64,000 nucleotides of DNA from Sphingopyxis sp. RIFCSPHIGHO2_12_FULL_65_19 (GCF_001830555.1 NZ_MIAM01000024.1:228-64227), one strand, 5' to 3'; shown: positions 26,758 through 36,184, numbered from the stretch's first letter. The notes: generated by a model not told the origin, from the sequence alone. Made by a program: numbers and translations.

Positions 26758-27688
26758 ACCGATCGCGCTCACCGCGCTCGCGCTCGACGCCGCATTCGGT
26801 TGGCCGAAGCCACTCTATGGGCGGATCGGTCACCCGGTCGGGCTGTTCGCGCGCATTGTCGCCCATTGCGACGCATGGTGGAACCGCCCCCAATATCGTT
26901 TCGCGGTGCGGCGTGCGCTCGGCATTCTTGCCCTCTTCGTGCTGCTGACCATCGCGGCGGGTCTCGGCTGGGCGGCGCAACGCCTGTCGCTTGCCGTCTT
27001 TGGCGCATGGGGCTGGATCGGCATCGCGATCCTTGCCTGGCCTGCGCTCGCGCAGCGCAGCCTGTTCGATCATGTCCGCGCGGTCGGCGAACAGATCGAC
27101 GCCGACGACCTCGCACAAGCGCGCACTGCCGTCGGCTTGATTGTCGGGCGCGATACCGCCGCGTTGGACGCGGCCGGCGTGGCGCGGGCGGCGATCGAAA
27201 GCCTGGCTGAAAGCTTTTGCGACGGCATCGCTGCACCGCTGTTCTGGCTGCTCCTGCTCGGCTTGCCGGGCATATGGGCTTACAAGGCGGTCAACACCGC
27301 CGACAGCCTGATCGGCCATCGCGAGGATCGCTGGCGCGCGTTCGGCTGGGCCGCCGCGCGCACCGACGATCTCGCCAACTGGATTCCCGCACGGCTGGCG
27401 GGCGTGCTGATCTGCGTTTCGGGTGGTCGCGGCTGGCGCATTCTGCGACGCGATGCGCACCGGCACGCGTCGCCCAACGCCGGCTGGCCTGAAGCAGCAA
27501 TGGCGGGCGCACTGGGGCTTCGGCTTGCAGGACCAATCGCCTATGACGGCGTGATGCACGACAAGCCATGGATCGGTGACGGCGACAGCCACGCGGGCGG
27601 CGAGGATATCGATCGCGCGCTCGCCGTCTATGGGCGCGCGTGCCTGCTCTTGTGGCTGATCGCGGGCGGTGCGTCGTGGCTGCGCTGA
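26750..27688 (+). CDS. cbiB: Adenosylcobinamide-phosphate synthase
   Basis: 312-residue membrane enzyme (CbiB, or CobD in the aerobic nomenclature) that attaches aminopropanol phosphate to cobyric acid. Motifs: [56 protein letters not shown] and [18 protein letters not shown]. The ATG at 26750 overlaps the previous stop by eight bases. Together with the preceding gene it completes the aminopropanol branch. Confidence 0.94.
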   Translation: MAEPIALTALALDAAFGWPKPLYGRIGHPVGLFARIVAHCDAWWNRPQYRFAVRRALGILALFVLLTIAAGLGWAAQRLSLAVFGAWGWIGIAILAWPALAQRSLFDHVRAVGEQIDADDLAQARTAVGLIVGRDTAALDAAGVARAAIESLAESFCDGIAAPLFWLLLLGLPGIWAYKAVNTADSLIGHREDRWRAFGWAAARTDDLANWIPARLAGVLICVSGGRGWRILRRDAHRHASPNAGWPEAAMAGALGLRLAGPIAYDGVMHDKPWIGDGDSHAGGEDIDRALAVYGRACLLLWLIAGGASWLR

Positions 27689-29133
27689 TGTTGCAGGGCA
27701 CCGGCTCCGACGTCGGCAAGTCGGTGCTGGTCGCCGCGCTGTGCCGCGCGCTCGCCAACCGTGGGCTCCGCGTCCGTCCCTTCAAGCCGCAGAATATGTC
27801 GAACAACGCCGCGGTCACCGTCGACGGCGGCGAGATCGGCCGCGCGCAGGCGCTCCAGGCGATCGCATGCCGCACCCCGCCGCACAGCGACATGAACCCG
27901 GTGCTGTTGAAACCGCAGACTGACCGCAGTTCGCAGTTGATCGTCCACGGCCGCGTGCGCGGGACGCTGGGCAGTGGCAATTTCCGCGAAGCGCGCGGCG
28001 CGCTGATGGCCGAGGTGCTGGAAAGCTACGCGCGGCTGCGCGCACAGTGCGACATCGTGATCGTCGAGGGCGCAGGATCGCCCGCCGAGATCAACCTGCG
28101 CACGGGCGATATCGCAAATATGGGCTTCGCGCGGGCCGCGAACGTGCCCGTCATACTGATCGGCGACATCGACCGCGGCGGCGTGATCGCCTCGCTCATC
28201 GGCACGCGTGCGGTGATCGAGCCGGAAGATGCGGCGATGGTGCGCGGCTTCCTGATCAACAAGTTCCGCGGCGACCCCGCGCTGTTCGAGGACGGCTATC
28301 GGGCAATCGAGCAACGCAGCGGCTGGCCCGGCTTTGGCGTCATCCCCTGGCTGAAGGCAGCGGCGCGCCTGCCAAGCGAGGATGCGGTAATCCTCGAACG
28401 GCCCGCCGACCCGCGCGACGGCCGTCGGCTGATCGCTTGCCCGATCCTGCCACGCATATCGAACTTTGACGATCTCGACCCGCTGAAACTCGAATCCGGG
28501 ATCGAACTGATGATGGTGCCGCCGGGCCGGCCGATTCCCGCCGAGGCGGCTGTCATCGTGCTGCCGGGCTCGAAAGCGACGATCGCCGATCTTGCCGCGC
28601 TGCGCGCCGAAGGCTGGGATATCGACATCCTCGCGCACCACCGCCGCGGCGGCCCGATCATCGGCCTGTGCGGCGGATATCAAATGCTTGGGCGCCGGAT
28701 CGCCGACCCGCTCGGCGTCGAAGGCGTGCCCGCCGCGATCGACGGGCTGGGCCTGCTCGACGTCGAAACGACGCTGTCCCCCGCAAAGACGCTGCGCCAT
28801 GTCCGCGGCAAGGCATTGGGCGCCGCAATCGAGGGATATGAGATGCATATGGGCGAAACCAGGGGACCCGGCATCGAACGACCATTCGCCCGCCTCGAAG
28901 ATGGCACGCGCGACGGCGCGATCAATGCTGCGGGCAACGTCATCGGCTCCTACTTGCACGGCCTGTTCGGGTCGGCCGAGATGCGGCGCGCGTTTCTGGC
29001 CCGGATCGGCGTCGCGGGGGGCGGGCGCGACTATACCGCCGACGTCGATGCGGCGCTCGACGAGATCGCCGCCGAATTCGCCGCGCATGCCGACATCGAC
29101 GGCCTGCTGCGGATCGCGACGTCGGACGCATGA
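27676..29133 (+). CDS. cobQ: Cobyric acid synthase
   Basis: 485 residues from GTG 27676, which gives [16 protein letters not shown], the expected N-terminus; an ATG at 27688 would cut off the first strand. The N-terminal dethiobiotin-synthetase-like ATPase ([41 protein letters not shown]) is followed by the class I glutamine-amidotransferase domain ([11 protein letters not shown] with the nucleophilic Cys, [12 protein letters not shown]). It amidates four side chains of adenosyl-cobyrinate a,c-diamide. No corrin-ring genes are in the window, so precursor supply is unclear. Confidence 0.94.
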   Translation: MAALMLQGTGSDVGKSVLVAALCRALANRGLRVRPFKPQNMSNNAAVTVDGGEIGRAQALQAIACRTPPHSDMNPVLLKPQTDRSSQLIVHGRVRGTLGSGNFREARGALMAEVLESYARLRAQCDIVIVEGAGSPAEINLRTGDIANMGFARAANVPVILIGDIDRGGVIASLIGTRAVIEPEDAAMVRGFLINKFRGDPALFEDGYRAIEQRSGWPGFGVIPWLKAAARLPSEDAVILERPADPRDGRRLIACPILPRISNFDDLDPLKLESGIELMMVPPGRPIPAEAAVIVLPGSKATIADLAALRAEGWDIDILAHHRRGGPIIGLCGGYQMLGRRIADPLGVEGVPAAIDGLGLLDVETTLSPAKTLRHVRGKALGAAIEGYEMHMGETRGPGIERPFARLEDGTRDGAINAAGNVIGSYLHGLFGSAEMRRAFLARIGVAGGGRDYTADVDAALDEIAAEFAAHADIDGLLRIATSDA

Positions 29134-29645
29134 CTGCGCTGTTCGTACTCGGCGGCGCGCGGTCGGGCAAAAGCCGCTATGCACAGCACCGCGCCGAAGC
29201 CGCCGAGGGCAGTCCCGTTTTTGTCGCCACCGCCGAGGCATTTGACGACGAGATGCGCGCTCGCATCGCACAGCATCGTGCCGACCGCGATGCGCGCTGG
29301 CACACGGTCGAGGTGCCGCGCGACCTTCCTGTCATGATCGACACGCTCAACGCGCGCGACGCGGTCTTGCTTGTCGATTGCCTCACAATATGGACGTCGA
29401 ACCTGCTGCTCGCCGACGCCGATATTCCGGCCGGAACGGCGCAGCTATGCGCCGCAATCGATCGTTTCGAGGGGCTGTTGATCCTGGTCGCCAACGAAGT
29501 CGGGCAGGGCATCGTGCCGGACAATGCGCTCGCCCGGCGCTTTCGCGACGCGGCCGGACTGGTCAATCAGGCGGTCGCCGCTTCGGCAGACGAGGTCGTA
29601 CTGGTCACCGCCGGACTTCCGCTTACGCTCAAGCCGCGGGGATAG
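29130..29645 (+). CDS. cobU: Adenosylcobinamide kinase / guanylyltransferase
   Basis: 171 residues (CobU/CobP). P-loop [10 protein letters not shown] (K14, S15), the guanylylation region with [17 protein letters not shown], then [13 protein letters not shown] and [19 protein letters not shown]. It phosphorylates adenosylcobinamide and transfers GMP to it, giving the substrate of CobS. ATG 29130 overlaps the cobQ stop; last gene of the operon. It ends 26 bases before the stop of the convergent FGE-like gene. Confidence 0.94.
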   Translation: MTALFVLGGARSGKSRYAQHRAEAAEGSPVFVATAEAFDDEMRARIAQHRADRDARWHTVEVPRDLPVMIDTLNARDAVLLVDCLTIWTSNLLLADADIPAGTAQLCAAIDRFEGLLILVANEVGQGIVPDNALARRFRDAAGLVNQAVAASADEVVLVTAGLPLTLKPRG

Positions 29646-29671
29646 GCCCGCGCAGGGCCGCGTGCGCGATA

Positions 29672-30691
29672 TCAGGCCTTCGGCGCCCTGTCATAGACGA
29701 GGCGAAAGCCGACGTTGCTCGTGCCGAGGCCAGGGTCGCGGCCCTGCCGCGCGGCCGGCCGATAGCGCTGGCAATAATTGGGAGCGCACAAATAGCTGCC
29801 CCCCTTCACGGTCCGCGACGGCATCCCCGGATTCAGCGGGTCATAGGCATCGGCCTCGTCGGGGCCCTTGGGATTATCCCGATCGCCGGGATTGTGACCA
29901 GGTTTGAAGAAATCCGCCGTCACTTCCCAGACGTTGCCGACCATGTCGTAGAGTCCGTTGGAATTGGGTTTGTAACAGCCGACCGGCGACACGCCCTTGA
30001 ACCCGTCACTTTCGGCATTGTAGTTCGGGAAAGCGCCCTGCCAGCTGTTCGCTTCTTTCGGCTGGACATTCTTCGACCGCTGCCCCGCGCTCGCCGCATA
30101 TTCCCATTCGGCCTCGGTCGGGATGCGCCCGCCCGCCCATTTGGCATAGGCGACCATATCGTCCCACGCGAGGTGAACGACGGGTTCGTCGGCAACCTGG
30201 TCGGCGCCAGCGGGGCCATAAGGCTTTTTCCAGTTCGCGCCGGGCACATATTTCCACCAGTCGGCATAATTGTTCGACGGGAAATCGGGCGGGGTGAATA
30301 CTGCCGATCCGGCCTTCAGCATGTCGGGTGGGATCTGTTCGACGGGCACCCGAAATTGTTTCGGATCGACGGGTTTTTCGGCAATCGTCACATATCCGGT
30401 CGCTTGCACGAAGGCAGCGAACTGTCGGTTCGTCACTTCATGCGGGTCGATCCAGAAACCGGCAACGGTCGTTTCGCGGACCGGGCCTTCCTCGGCATAG
30501 ACATCGTCCTCACCCATCGTGAAAGAGCCGCCAGCAAGCTTGACCGGCGTATCCGCGATCGCAGGACATTTGCGCGGCGTCGCCGCGGCATCCGCGGCCG
30601 CCTTGGTCGCGTCACCAGCGTCGCAAGCCGACATCAAGCCCAGGAGCGCCCCCGCGAGGAGGGGAAACAAGGTCGAACGGGTCCCCATCAT
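29672..30691 (-). CDS. Formylglycine-generating enzyme family lipoprotein
   Basis: About 340 residues from ATG 30691 (GAGGGGATGCG upstream); the next codon is also ATG. A lipoprotein signal (LLAGALLGLMSAC) is followed by a complete FGE/SUMF1 fold: GGSFTMGEDD, EVTNRQFAAFVQATGYVT, VVHLAWDDMVAYAKWAGGR, LPTEAEWEYAA-like IPTEAEWEYAASAG, and GLYDMVGNVWE. GGSYLCAPNYCQRYRP carries both active-site cysteines (C-x4-C) of true copper-dependent FGEs, so catalysis is plausible. FGE oxidises Cys in sulfatases to formylglycine. No sulfatase is in the window, and export as a lipoprotein is unusual for a sulfatase-activating role. Confidence 0.88.
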   Translation of the reverse strand: MMGTRSTLFPLLAGALLGLMSACDAGDATKAAADAAATPRKCPAIADTPVKLAGGSFTMGEDDVYAEEGPVRETTVAGFWIDPHEVTNRQFAAFVQATGYVTIAEKPVDPKQFRVPVEQIPPDMLKAGSAVFTPPDFPSNNYADWWKYVPGANWKKPYGPAGADQVADEPVVHLAWDDMVAYAKWAGGRIPTEAEWEYAASAGQRSKNVQPKEANSWQGAFPNYNAESDGFKGVSPVGCYKPNSNGLYDMVGNVWEVTADFFKPGHNPGDRDNPKGPDEADAYDPLNPGMPSRTVKGGSYLCAPNYCQRYRPAARQGRDPGLGTSNVGFRLVYDRAPKA

Positions 30692-30829
30692 CGCATCCCC
30701 TCGCCGCCATCCGGCCACGGGTCAATGGACAATCATGCAAAGAGGAATTGCGCCCGCAACATGCCGAAGCCCCTGACGAGCCCATGCCCCGCCCGTGACG
30801 ACCGAAAAATTGTCGCTTTCGCAGAAAAC

Positions 30830-30874
30830 TGGAGCGGGCGAAGGGATTCGAACCCTCGACCCCAACCTTGGCAA
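30830..30874 (-). other. 3' fragment of tRNA-Gly(GCC): attachment-site remnant
   Basis: On the minus strand these 45 bases read as the 3' part of tRNA-Gly: anticodon loop TTGCCAA, 3' anticodon stem, variable loop, perfect T arm (GGGTTCGAATCCC), acceptor strand CGCCCGC and TCCA. The 5' half (D arm, acceptor 5' strand) is absent; beyond 30874 the sequence diverges. This is what an integrase leaves at the far end when an element enters the 3' end of a tRNA gene. The restored full tRNA should lie at the right end of the element, outside the window. Confidence 0.85.
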
Positions 30875-30993
30875 CTTGCCGTTCTACCTTTTCGATACTT
30901 TCCGATACTACGCTATCTCCCTATTTTTACACAATTTATTGAAAACCTATTCGACCTAATGTATCCTGCGGCCGTCCCCTTTTCCCGCGAATT

Positions 30994-31038
30994 TGGAGAC
31001 ACATTGGAGACACGGACGATTTTCGAGGCTGTGTCTCC
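30994..31038. repeat. GGAGACAC repeats before the integrase
   Basis: TGGAGACAC occurs twice in direct orientation (from 30994 and 31005) and its complement GTGTCTCC once at 31031-31038. They lie between the tRNA fragment and int. They may be arm-type integrase sites or form a hairpin over the int leader. Confidence 0.5.
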
Positions 31039-31052
31039 AGCAGGAGGTGCGC

Positions 31053-32321
31053 ATGCCGATAGTGAAGTTGACCAAGCGGGCCATCGACGCCCTCGTTCCG
31101 CCAAAAGCGAAACAAGTCATTCTGTGGGATACCGAGGTGAAGGGCTTCGGTCTTCGGATCATGGCGTCGGGTATCAAGACCTTTGTCGTCCAGTATCGAA
31201 ATGCCGAGGGCATCAAGCGTCGTATGAACCTCGGACGATTTGGCGTGCTGGCTGTCGACCAGGCTCGCGATCTCGCGAAACTGAAACTAGCTGAGGTCAT
31301 TGTCGGAGAAGACCCCGCCGACAAGGCTCGCCAGGTGCGCAAGGGTATGACGGTTTCCGAGATGTGCGACTGGTATCTCGAGGAGGCGCGGGCCGGGAAC
31401 ATCCTGGGCCGAAAGAACGTCCCCATCAAAACATCGTCGCTCGACCTGGATGAGAGCCGCATCCGCACGCATATCGGCCCACTGATCGGCAACCGGATCG
31501 TCAAGCACCTCACAATTGCGATCGTCGAGCAGATGCAGACCGACGTGAAGAACGGCAAGACCGCAAAGCCCCGGACGGGAGGTCGTGGCGGAAAGGCAAC
31601 CGGTGGCCCCGGCGTCGCGGGTCGCTGCGTCGGCACGCTCCAGGCGATCCTCGGCCACGCCAAGCATAAGGGCCTGCTCGACACGCATCCCACGCTTGGC
31701 GCCAAGAAACTCGCCGGAAAGAAGAGAACACGGCGACTGAGCACCACCGAGATCGAGATGCTCGGAAAGGCGATCGCCTATGCCGAGGCGAACGGGGAAA
31801 ACCCGGTCGCCCTTGGCGTGCTGCGCACTTTGCTCCTGACCGGCTATCGCCGTCAGGAAGGCCAAGCGATGCACCGCAGCTGGCTGCACCCCGATCGCGG
31901 CTACGTCATGTTTCCCGACACCAAGGGCGGCGCGCAAATTCGCGCGATCGGGCCCGCCGCAATCCGTGTGCTCGAAGCGCAGCCGGAGATTGCCGGCAAC
32001 CCGCATCTGTTCCCATCGGCGGTCGGCCACGGCCCGTTCACCGCGGTCAGTGATTGCCTGAGGCGCGTATGCGTGTTGGCCGGCATCAAGGGCGTTACGC
32101 CGCATACGCTTCGTCATACTTTCGGAAGCGTCGCCGGCGATCTCGGGTTTTCAGAACTCACAATTCGCGCCATGCTGGGCCATGCCTCCCAGAATGTGAC
32201 GCAAGATTATGTGCACATCGACGAAGCGCTGAAACTTGCCGTCCAGCGAACCTCCGACGAGGTTGAACGACTGCTGGATCGCGGCGCTGAAAAACATCGT
32301 TCGATGCGTCTGGCTGCTTAG
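31053..32321 (+). CDS. int: Tyrosine recombinase / island integrase
   Basis: 422 residues from ATG 31053, with CAGGAGG upstream. The N-terminal DUF4102-like arm-binding domain (MPIVKLTKRAIDALVPPKAKQ..WDTEVKGFGLRI) is followed by a core-binding SAM-like domain and the catalytic domain. Catalytic residues: R266 (LLTGYRRQE), H351-x2-R354 (HTLRHTFG), H377 (MLGHAS) and nucleophile Y386 (TQDYVHI). All are intact, so the enzyme should be active. It would integrate the island at the 3' end of tRNA-Gly; the fragment lies 178 bases upstream. No excisionase gene is recognised next to it. Confidence 0.93.
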   Translation: MPIVKLTKRAIDALVPPKAKQVILWDTEVKGFGLRIMASGIKTFVVQYRNAEGIKRRMNLGRFGVLAVDQARDLAKLKLAEVIVGEDPADKARQVRKGMTVSEMCDWYLEEARAGNILGRKNVPIKTSSLDLDESRIRTHIGPLIGNRIVKHLTIAIVEQMQTDVKNGKTAKPRTGGRGGKATGGPGVAGRCVGTLQAILGHAKHKGLLDTHPTLGAKKLAGKKRTRRLSTTEIEMLGKAIAYAEANGENPVALGVLRTLLLTGYRRQEGQAMHRSWLHPDRGYVMFPDTKGGAQIRAIGPAAIRVLEAQPEIAGNPHLFPSAVGHGPFTAVSDCLRRVCVLAGIKGVTPHTLRHTFGSVAGDLGFSELTIRAMLGHASQNVTQDYVHIDEALKLAVQRTSDEVERLLDRGAEKHRSMRLAA

Positions 32322-32514
32322 TCGTCAAGCCGCTGGGCGAGCCTTCCAACCAACGCGCGCTGTCGGAATGTCAACGACGCGTCATCTCATCAAGATCAGG
32401 TGCCGTTTGCGATAATCTCTTGAATTATGAGTGGTCGCCTCAGACTTCACTCGTTCGAAAATATTTGGTAGAATTTCGCACAAGGAATCGGTCGAATCAC
32501 GAGGGTCGCTCCGG

Positions 32515-32763
32515 GTGAAATCGCACTCTGAAAACGAGGTCTGGGATTGCGTTCGCGAGGCCGAGAGCCAATTTGGCGATGAGGCCGAGGCCGTCATTGC
32601 AAAGCGTATCCATGAACTGACTGCAGCAAGAGAATTTACCGAGGCGACGTTCTGGTCCGCCGTTGCTGCCCGGCTGAAGGATTTGCACCGCATCCGATTT
32701 CCGGAAAAAACGGTGCTACCCGCTCTCCTAGACGCAAGCGATAACCGCCGCGGGGCGTCATAG
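32515..32763 (+). CDS. Small conserved protein, DUF6961-like
   Basis: 82 residues from a GTG at 32515 preceded by GAGGG; the frame stays open back to a GTG at 32431, but those extra 28 residues look unlike protein. The central part NEVWDCVREAESQFGDEAEAVIAKRIHEL followed by FWSAVAARLKDL resembles small helical sphingomonad proteins (DUF6961 type) that occur on mobile DNA. Assignment is from memory of the pattern and is tentative. Function unknown. It stands alone between the integrase and the arsenic genes. Confidence 0.5.
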   Translation: MKSHSENEVWDCVREAESQFGDEAEAVIAKRIHELTAAREFTEATFWSAVAARLKDLHRIRFPEKTVLPALLDASDNRRGAS

Positions 32764-32857
32764 ACAAGTCGGCGACCGGATTTGGCAGAAACGGTCGCCT
32801 GCCGGTGAAGGTCTCTTCCGGTATCGGCTAATTACCTCAGCTTCTCTTCGGCCTCGC

Positions 32858-33343
32858 TCACAGCAGTCGCTGCCACCAACCGACGTCGTGCCAGGCATCA
32901 AATTTTCGTCCGACTTCACGATAGATGCCGACCAGCTCGAAGCCCATAGATTCGTGGGGTCCGATACTTGCCTCATTTGGCAGCGCGATGCCGGCAAAAG
33001 CAGCATGATAGCCCAAGCTTGCGGCCGCCGGGAGCAGACGAGAATAAAGGCAGCGCGCTACGCCGCTTCGTTGTGCGCCAGACGACACATAGACTGTCAC
33101 GTCGACAGATGTCCGATATGCTGCGCGGGTCCGGTGCTCGGAGGCGTAGGCGTAACCGACTACCCGCCCGTCCATTTCGGCCACGAAATAGGGATAGTGC
33201 GGCGCTATGGCGGCGATGCGCCGTTCGACTTCCATAATGTCGGGCGGCACCTCCTCGAACGAGATCGTCGTGTCGGCTACATAAGGGGCATAAATTGCCT
33301 GAACGGCCGGTGCGTCTTCCATGACGATATGACGGACATCCAT
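32858..33343 (-). CDS. arsN1: GNAT N-acetyltransferase, ArsN1/phosphinothricin type
   Basis: 161 residues. The GNAT fold of the Pat/Bar group is clear: APYVADTTISFEEVPPD, FVAEMDGRVVGYAYASEHRTRAAYRTSVDVTVYV, then the acetyl-CoA loop (AQRSGVARCLYSRLL, Q-x-x-G-x-A), and the C-terminal HESMGFELVGIYREVGRKFDAWHDVGWWQ. This group acetylates phosphinothricin or, in ars operons, the arsenic antibiotic arsinothricin. Divergent from arsR across a shared control region, which favours the ArsN1 role. ATG 33343 chosen because MDVRHIV starts the fold. Confidence 0.8.
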   Translation of the reverse strand: MDVRHIVMEDAPAVQAIYAPYVADTTISFEEVPPDIMEVERRIAAIAPHYPYFVAEMDGRVVGYAYASEHRTRAAYRTSVDVTVYVSSGAQRSGVARCLYSRLLPAAASLGYHAAFAGIALPNEASIGPHESMGFELVGIYREVGRKFDAWHDVGWWQRLL

Positions 33344-33456
33344 GTTTTCACCGTTGCAGGATAGGAGATTGGACAGAATGGCCTGCCGCCTCCGGGCAAT
33401 CAAGGCCTTCCGTCCGGCGTCGTGTTGGCGGCGCTACAGCGAAGCAGCCACTATGT

Positions 33457-33510
33457 ATCGTATTTTTCCGATGAGTCTTGACGCATGTATATCTATCGGA
33501 TAATCCCGAT
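33457..33510. promoter_or_regulatory. Two ArsR-operator-like dyads
   Basis: ATCGTATTTTTCCGAT (33457-33472) and ATCGGATAATCCCGAT (33495-33510) are 16-base imperfect palindromes sharing ATCG-N8-CGAT. They are 38 bases apart centre to centre, and the second ends three bases before the arsR ATG. They lie in the gap between arsN1 and arsR, so ArsR could control both directions. Confidence 0.6.
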
Positions 33511-33512
33511 GG

Positions 33513-33842
33513 ATGAAGACCGACACCGCCCTTGCCGCGCTCGCGGCGCTTTCACACCCCACCCGGCTCGAAGCCTTCCGCTTGTTGGTCCAGCATGAGC
33601 CCGAAGGGCTGTCGACGGGCCAACTTGTGGATGCCTCGGGACTGACCCAGAGCACATTCTCCACCCACCTTGCGGTTCTCGCCAAAGCCGGACTGGTCAA
33701 ATCAGAGAAGCGCGGACGCCAGTTTATCCAGCGCGCCGAGATCGACGCACTGAAGGGCCTGATGCTCTTTCTCGCGAAGGACTGCTGTCAGGGACGCCCC
33801 GAATTGTGCGAGCCGCTGCTCGCCGAACTCGCCTGCTGCTGA
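33513..33842 (+). CDS. arsR: ArsR/SmtB-family arsenite-responsive repressor
   Basis: 109-residue winged-helix repressor. LAALSHPTRLEAFRLLV and the recognition helix LTQSTFSTHLAVLAKAGLV are typical. There is no CVC in the alpha-3 helix; instead five cysteines cluster at the C-terminus (C91, C92, C99, C108, C109), as in ArsR variants that bind As(III) near the C-terminal end. It should repress the ars operon until arsenite binds. First of arsR-arsC-acr3-arsH, with 13 bases to arsC. Confidence 0.92.
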   Translation: MKTDTALAALAALSHPTRLEAFRLLVQHEPEGLSTGQLVDASGLTQSTFSTHLAVLAKAGLVKSEKRGRQFIQRAEIDALKGLMLFLAKDCCQGRPELCEPLLAELACC

Positions 33843-33855
33843 CGGAAATCCGATC

Positions 33856-34284
33856 ATGACCGACATCATCGTGTATCATAATCCCGACTGCGGAACGTCG
33901 CGCAATACGCTCGCGATGATCCGCAATGCGGGCATCGAACCCCATGTCGTCGAATATCTGAAGACACCGCCCTCGCGGCCGATGCTCGTCCAGTTGATCG
34001 ATCGAGCCGGCATCTCGCCGCGCGAACTGCTGCGAGAGAAGGGAACGCCCTTCGCGGACCTCGGCCTCGGTGATGAGAGCCTCGAAGATGAGACGCTTAT
34101 CGACGCGATGATGGCGCATCCGATCCTCATCAACCGGCCGCTCGTTGTCTCGCCGCTCGGCGTGAAGCTATGCCGCCCCTCGGAAGCGGTGCTCGACCTC
34201 ATTCCTGCGCGCCAGCGGGGTGCCTTCGCCAAGGAAGATGGCGAACAGGTGGTCGACGAAGCCGGCAATCGCGTCGGCAGCTGA
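33856..34284 (+). CDS. arsC: Arsenate reductase, glutaredoxin-coupled type
   Basis: 142 residues of the Spx/ArsC thioredoxin-fold family. The active-site loop [11 protein letters not shown] has catalytic C12 in the H-x3-C-x3-R pattern. [18 protein letters not shown] and [21 protein letters not shown] (with the arsenate-binding Arg) are diagnostic. It reduces arsenate to arsenite with glutathione and glutaredoxin in the cytoplasm. The product is exported by the next gene, acr3, 11 bases downstream. Confidence 0.95.
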   Translation: MTDIIVYHNPDCGTSRNTLAMIRNAGIEPHVVEYLKTPPSRPMLVQLIDRAGISPRELLREKGTPFADLGLGDESLEDETLIDAMMAHPILINRPLVVSPLGVKLCRPSEAVLDLIPARQRGAFAKEDGEQVVDEAGNRVGS

Positions 34285-34295
34285 GGAACAATTCT

Positions 34296-35360
34296 ATGAC
34301 GCAACCGAAGCGCGAGCGCCTGTCCTTCCTCGACCGCTTTCTGACCCTGTGGATATTCCTCGCGATGGCGCTGGGCGTCCTGCTCGGCTCGACCTTTGCG
34401 GGTCTTCCCGCTGCGATCGACAGCCTCTCGTGGGGCTCGACGAACATCCCGATCGCAATCGGCCTCATCCTGATGATGTATCCGCCGCTGGCGCGCGTTC
34501 GCTATGAAGAGCTCCCACGGGTGTTCGAGGACAAGCGGATTCTCACTATATCGCTGATCCAGAACTGGGTCATCGGTCCCGTTCTGATGTTCGCGCTCGC
34601 GGTCATCTTCCTTTCGGACAAACCCGAATATATGACGGGGCTGATCCTCATCGGCCTCGCCCGCTGCATCGCGATGGTGATCGTGTGGAACCAGCTCGCA
34701 AAGGGCGACAATCAATATGTCGCCGCGCTGGTCGCTTTCAACTCGATCTTCCAGATCCTGTTTTTCAGCGTCTATGCCTGGTTCTTCCTCACGATCCTGC
34801 CACCGCTGTTCGGACTCGAAAGCAGCGTGATTGATGTCAGCTTCTGGACCGTCGCCGAGGCGGTGCTGATCTATCTCGGCATCCCTTTTCTCGCCGGCCT
34901 CCTGACCCGCAAGATACTGGCCGGCGCCAAGGGCAACGACTGGTACGAGACGCGGTTCCTGCCCAAGATCGCCCCAATCACGCTCGTCGCCCTGCTTTTC
35001 ACGATCGTTGCCATGTTCAGTCTCAAAGGCGGCGAGATCGTCACTATTCCGGGCGACGTCGTGCGGATCGCGATCCCGCTGACTATCTATTTCGTCGTCC
35101 AGTTCATCATAAGCTTCTGGATGGGGAAGCTCATCGAAGCCGATTATCCACGCACGACGGCGGTCGCCTTCACCGCAGCCGGCAACAATTTCGAACTCGC
35201 GATCGCTGTTGCCATCGCCGCCTTCGGCCTTGCATCCCCGGTCGCCTTCGCCGCGGTCATCGGTCCGCTCGTCGAGGTGCCGGTTCTTATCCTGCTGGTG
35301 AGCGTCGCCTTCTGGTTTGGGCGCCGCTGGTTTCCAGCATCCGTCCCCGCGAAAGACTGA
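34296..35360 (+). CDS. acr3: Arsenite efflux transporter Acr3
   Basis: 354 residues, ten membrane segments, bile/arsenite/riboflavin transporter superfamily. The family signature is in [25 protein letters not shown], where the Cys in TM4 is the residue needed for arsenite transport. The later [20 protein letters not shown] in TM9 holds the conserved Glu. ATG 34296 follows GAGGAAC. It expels arsenite using the proton gradient. arsH starts five bases after its stop. Confidence 0.95.
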   Translation: MTQPKRERLSFLDRFLTLWIFLAMALGVLLGSTFAGLPAAIDSLSWGSTNIPIAIGLILMMYPPLARVRYEELPRVFEDKRILTISLIQNWVIGPVLMFALAVIFLSDKPEYMTGLILIGLARCIAMVIVWNQLAKGDNQYVAALVAFNSIFQILFFSVYAWFFLTILPPLFGLESSVIDVSFWTVAEAVLIYLGIPFLAGLLTRKILAGAKGNDWYETRFLPKIAPITLVALLFTIVAMFSLKGGEIVTIPGDVVRIAIPLTIYFVVQFIISFWMGKLIEADYPRTTAVAFTAAGNNFELAIAVAIAAFGLASPVAFAAVIGPLVEVPVLILLVSVAFWFGRRWFPASVPAKD

Positions 35361-35365
35361 CCTAC

Positions 35366-36121
35366 ATGACCGCCCCAACCTTCTCCCGCTTGCGCACGCT
35401 CGCCGAACCCGGCCATCTTCCCGCGCTGAGCCCCGAATATATCCGGTCACGTCCCGGCCTCGGGCTGGGTCCGCTCGACCCGGCGCCACGCATCCTCCTG
35501 CTCTATGGATCACTGCGCGAACGCTCTTATTCGCGGCTCGTCGTCGAGGAGACTGCGCGCCTGCTCCAGCTGTTCGGCTGCGAAACGCGCATCTTCGATC
35601 CGTCCGACCTTCCGCTTCCCGACCTGATCGCCGACGACGATCATCCGGCGGTCGAAGAACTGCGCCAGCATTCGCTCTGGTCGGAAGGCCAGGTCTGGTG
35701 CAGCCCCGAGCGGCACGGACAGATCACCGGGATCATGAAGGCGCAAGTGGACCATCTGCCGCTTGCCTATAAGGGGCTTCGCCCGACGCAGGGGCGCACG
35801 CTGGCGGTGATGCAAGTCTCGGCAGGATCGCAATCGTTCAATAGCGTCAACACGCTGCGCATTCTCGGCCGCTGGATGCGGATGATCACCATTCCCAACC
35901 AGTCGAGCGTCGCCAAAGCCTATGCCGAGTTCGACGAGACAGGCCGCATGCTTCCGTCGAGCTATTATGACCGTATCGTCGATGTCGCCGAAGAGCTGGT
36001 GCGCTTCACCGTGCTGACGCGCGGCCATGCCGACCAGCTCGTCGATCGCTATTCGGAGCGGAAGGACCGCAACGAGCCTGTCATCACGCCGGCCGAGATG
36101 GCGGGTTTACCGGGGACATGA
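35366..36121 (+). CDS. arsH: ArsH flavoprotein (organoarsenical oxidase)
   Basis: 251 residues. NADPH-dependent FMN reductase fold with [15 protein letters not shown] as phosphate loop, [27 protein letters not shown] as the ArsH-specific block, and the tail [17 protein letters not shown]. ArsH oxidises trivalent methyl- and aromatic arsenicals to less toxic pentavalent forms. Last gene of the ars operon. With ArsN1 it suggests resistance to organic as well as inorganic arsenic. Confidence 0.94.
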   Translation: MTAPTFSRLRTLAEPGHLPALSPEYIRSRPGLGLGPLDPAPRILLLYGSLRERSYSRLVVEETARLLQLFGCETRIFDPSDLPLPDLIADDDHPAVEELRQHSLWSEGQVWCSPERHGQITGIMKAQVDHLPLAYKGLRPTQGRTLAVMQVSAGSQSFNSVNTLRILGRWMRMITIPNQSSVAKAYAEFDETGRMLPSSYYDRIVDVAEELVRFTVLTRGHADQLVDRYSERKDRNEPVITPAEMAGLPGT

Positions 36122-36168
36122 TATTTTTTCCTTCGCCCGTTCAGCCGCTTGGAATTTCCCCGCGCCAA

Positions 36169-36182
36169 CCTGTATAGACGGG
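36169..36182. promoter_or_regulatory. GntR operator-like site before its own gene
   Basis: CCTGTATAGACGGG is an imperfect palindrome right before the GntR start. Read on the minus strand, the region before the TonB receptor at about 41.2 kb carries CCTGTATATACATT, identical in 10 of 14 positions. HutC-type GntR proteins are known to bind TGTATA-type dyads. Confidence 0.5.
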
Positions 36183-36184
36183 TT

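Noticed and set aside
30830-30905. Complete tRNA-Gly gene
   Set aside because: Only the 3' 45 bases fit; the D arm, 5' anticodon strand and 5' acceptor strand are missing after 30874.
29378-31294. 638-codon plus-strand frame running over the FGE gene, the tRNA fragment and the integrase start
   Set aside because: It crosses several unrelated features and has no recognisable domain.
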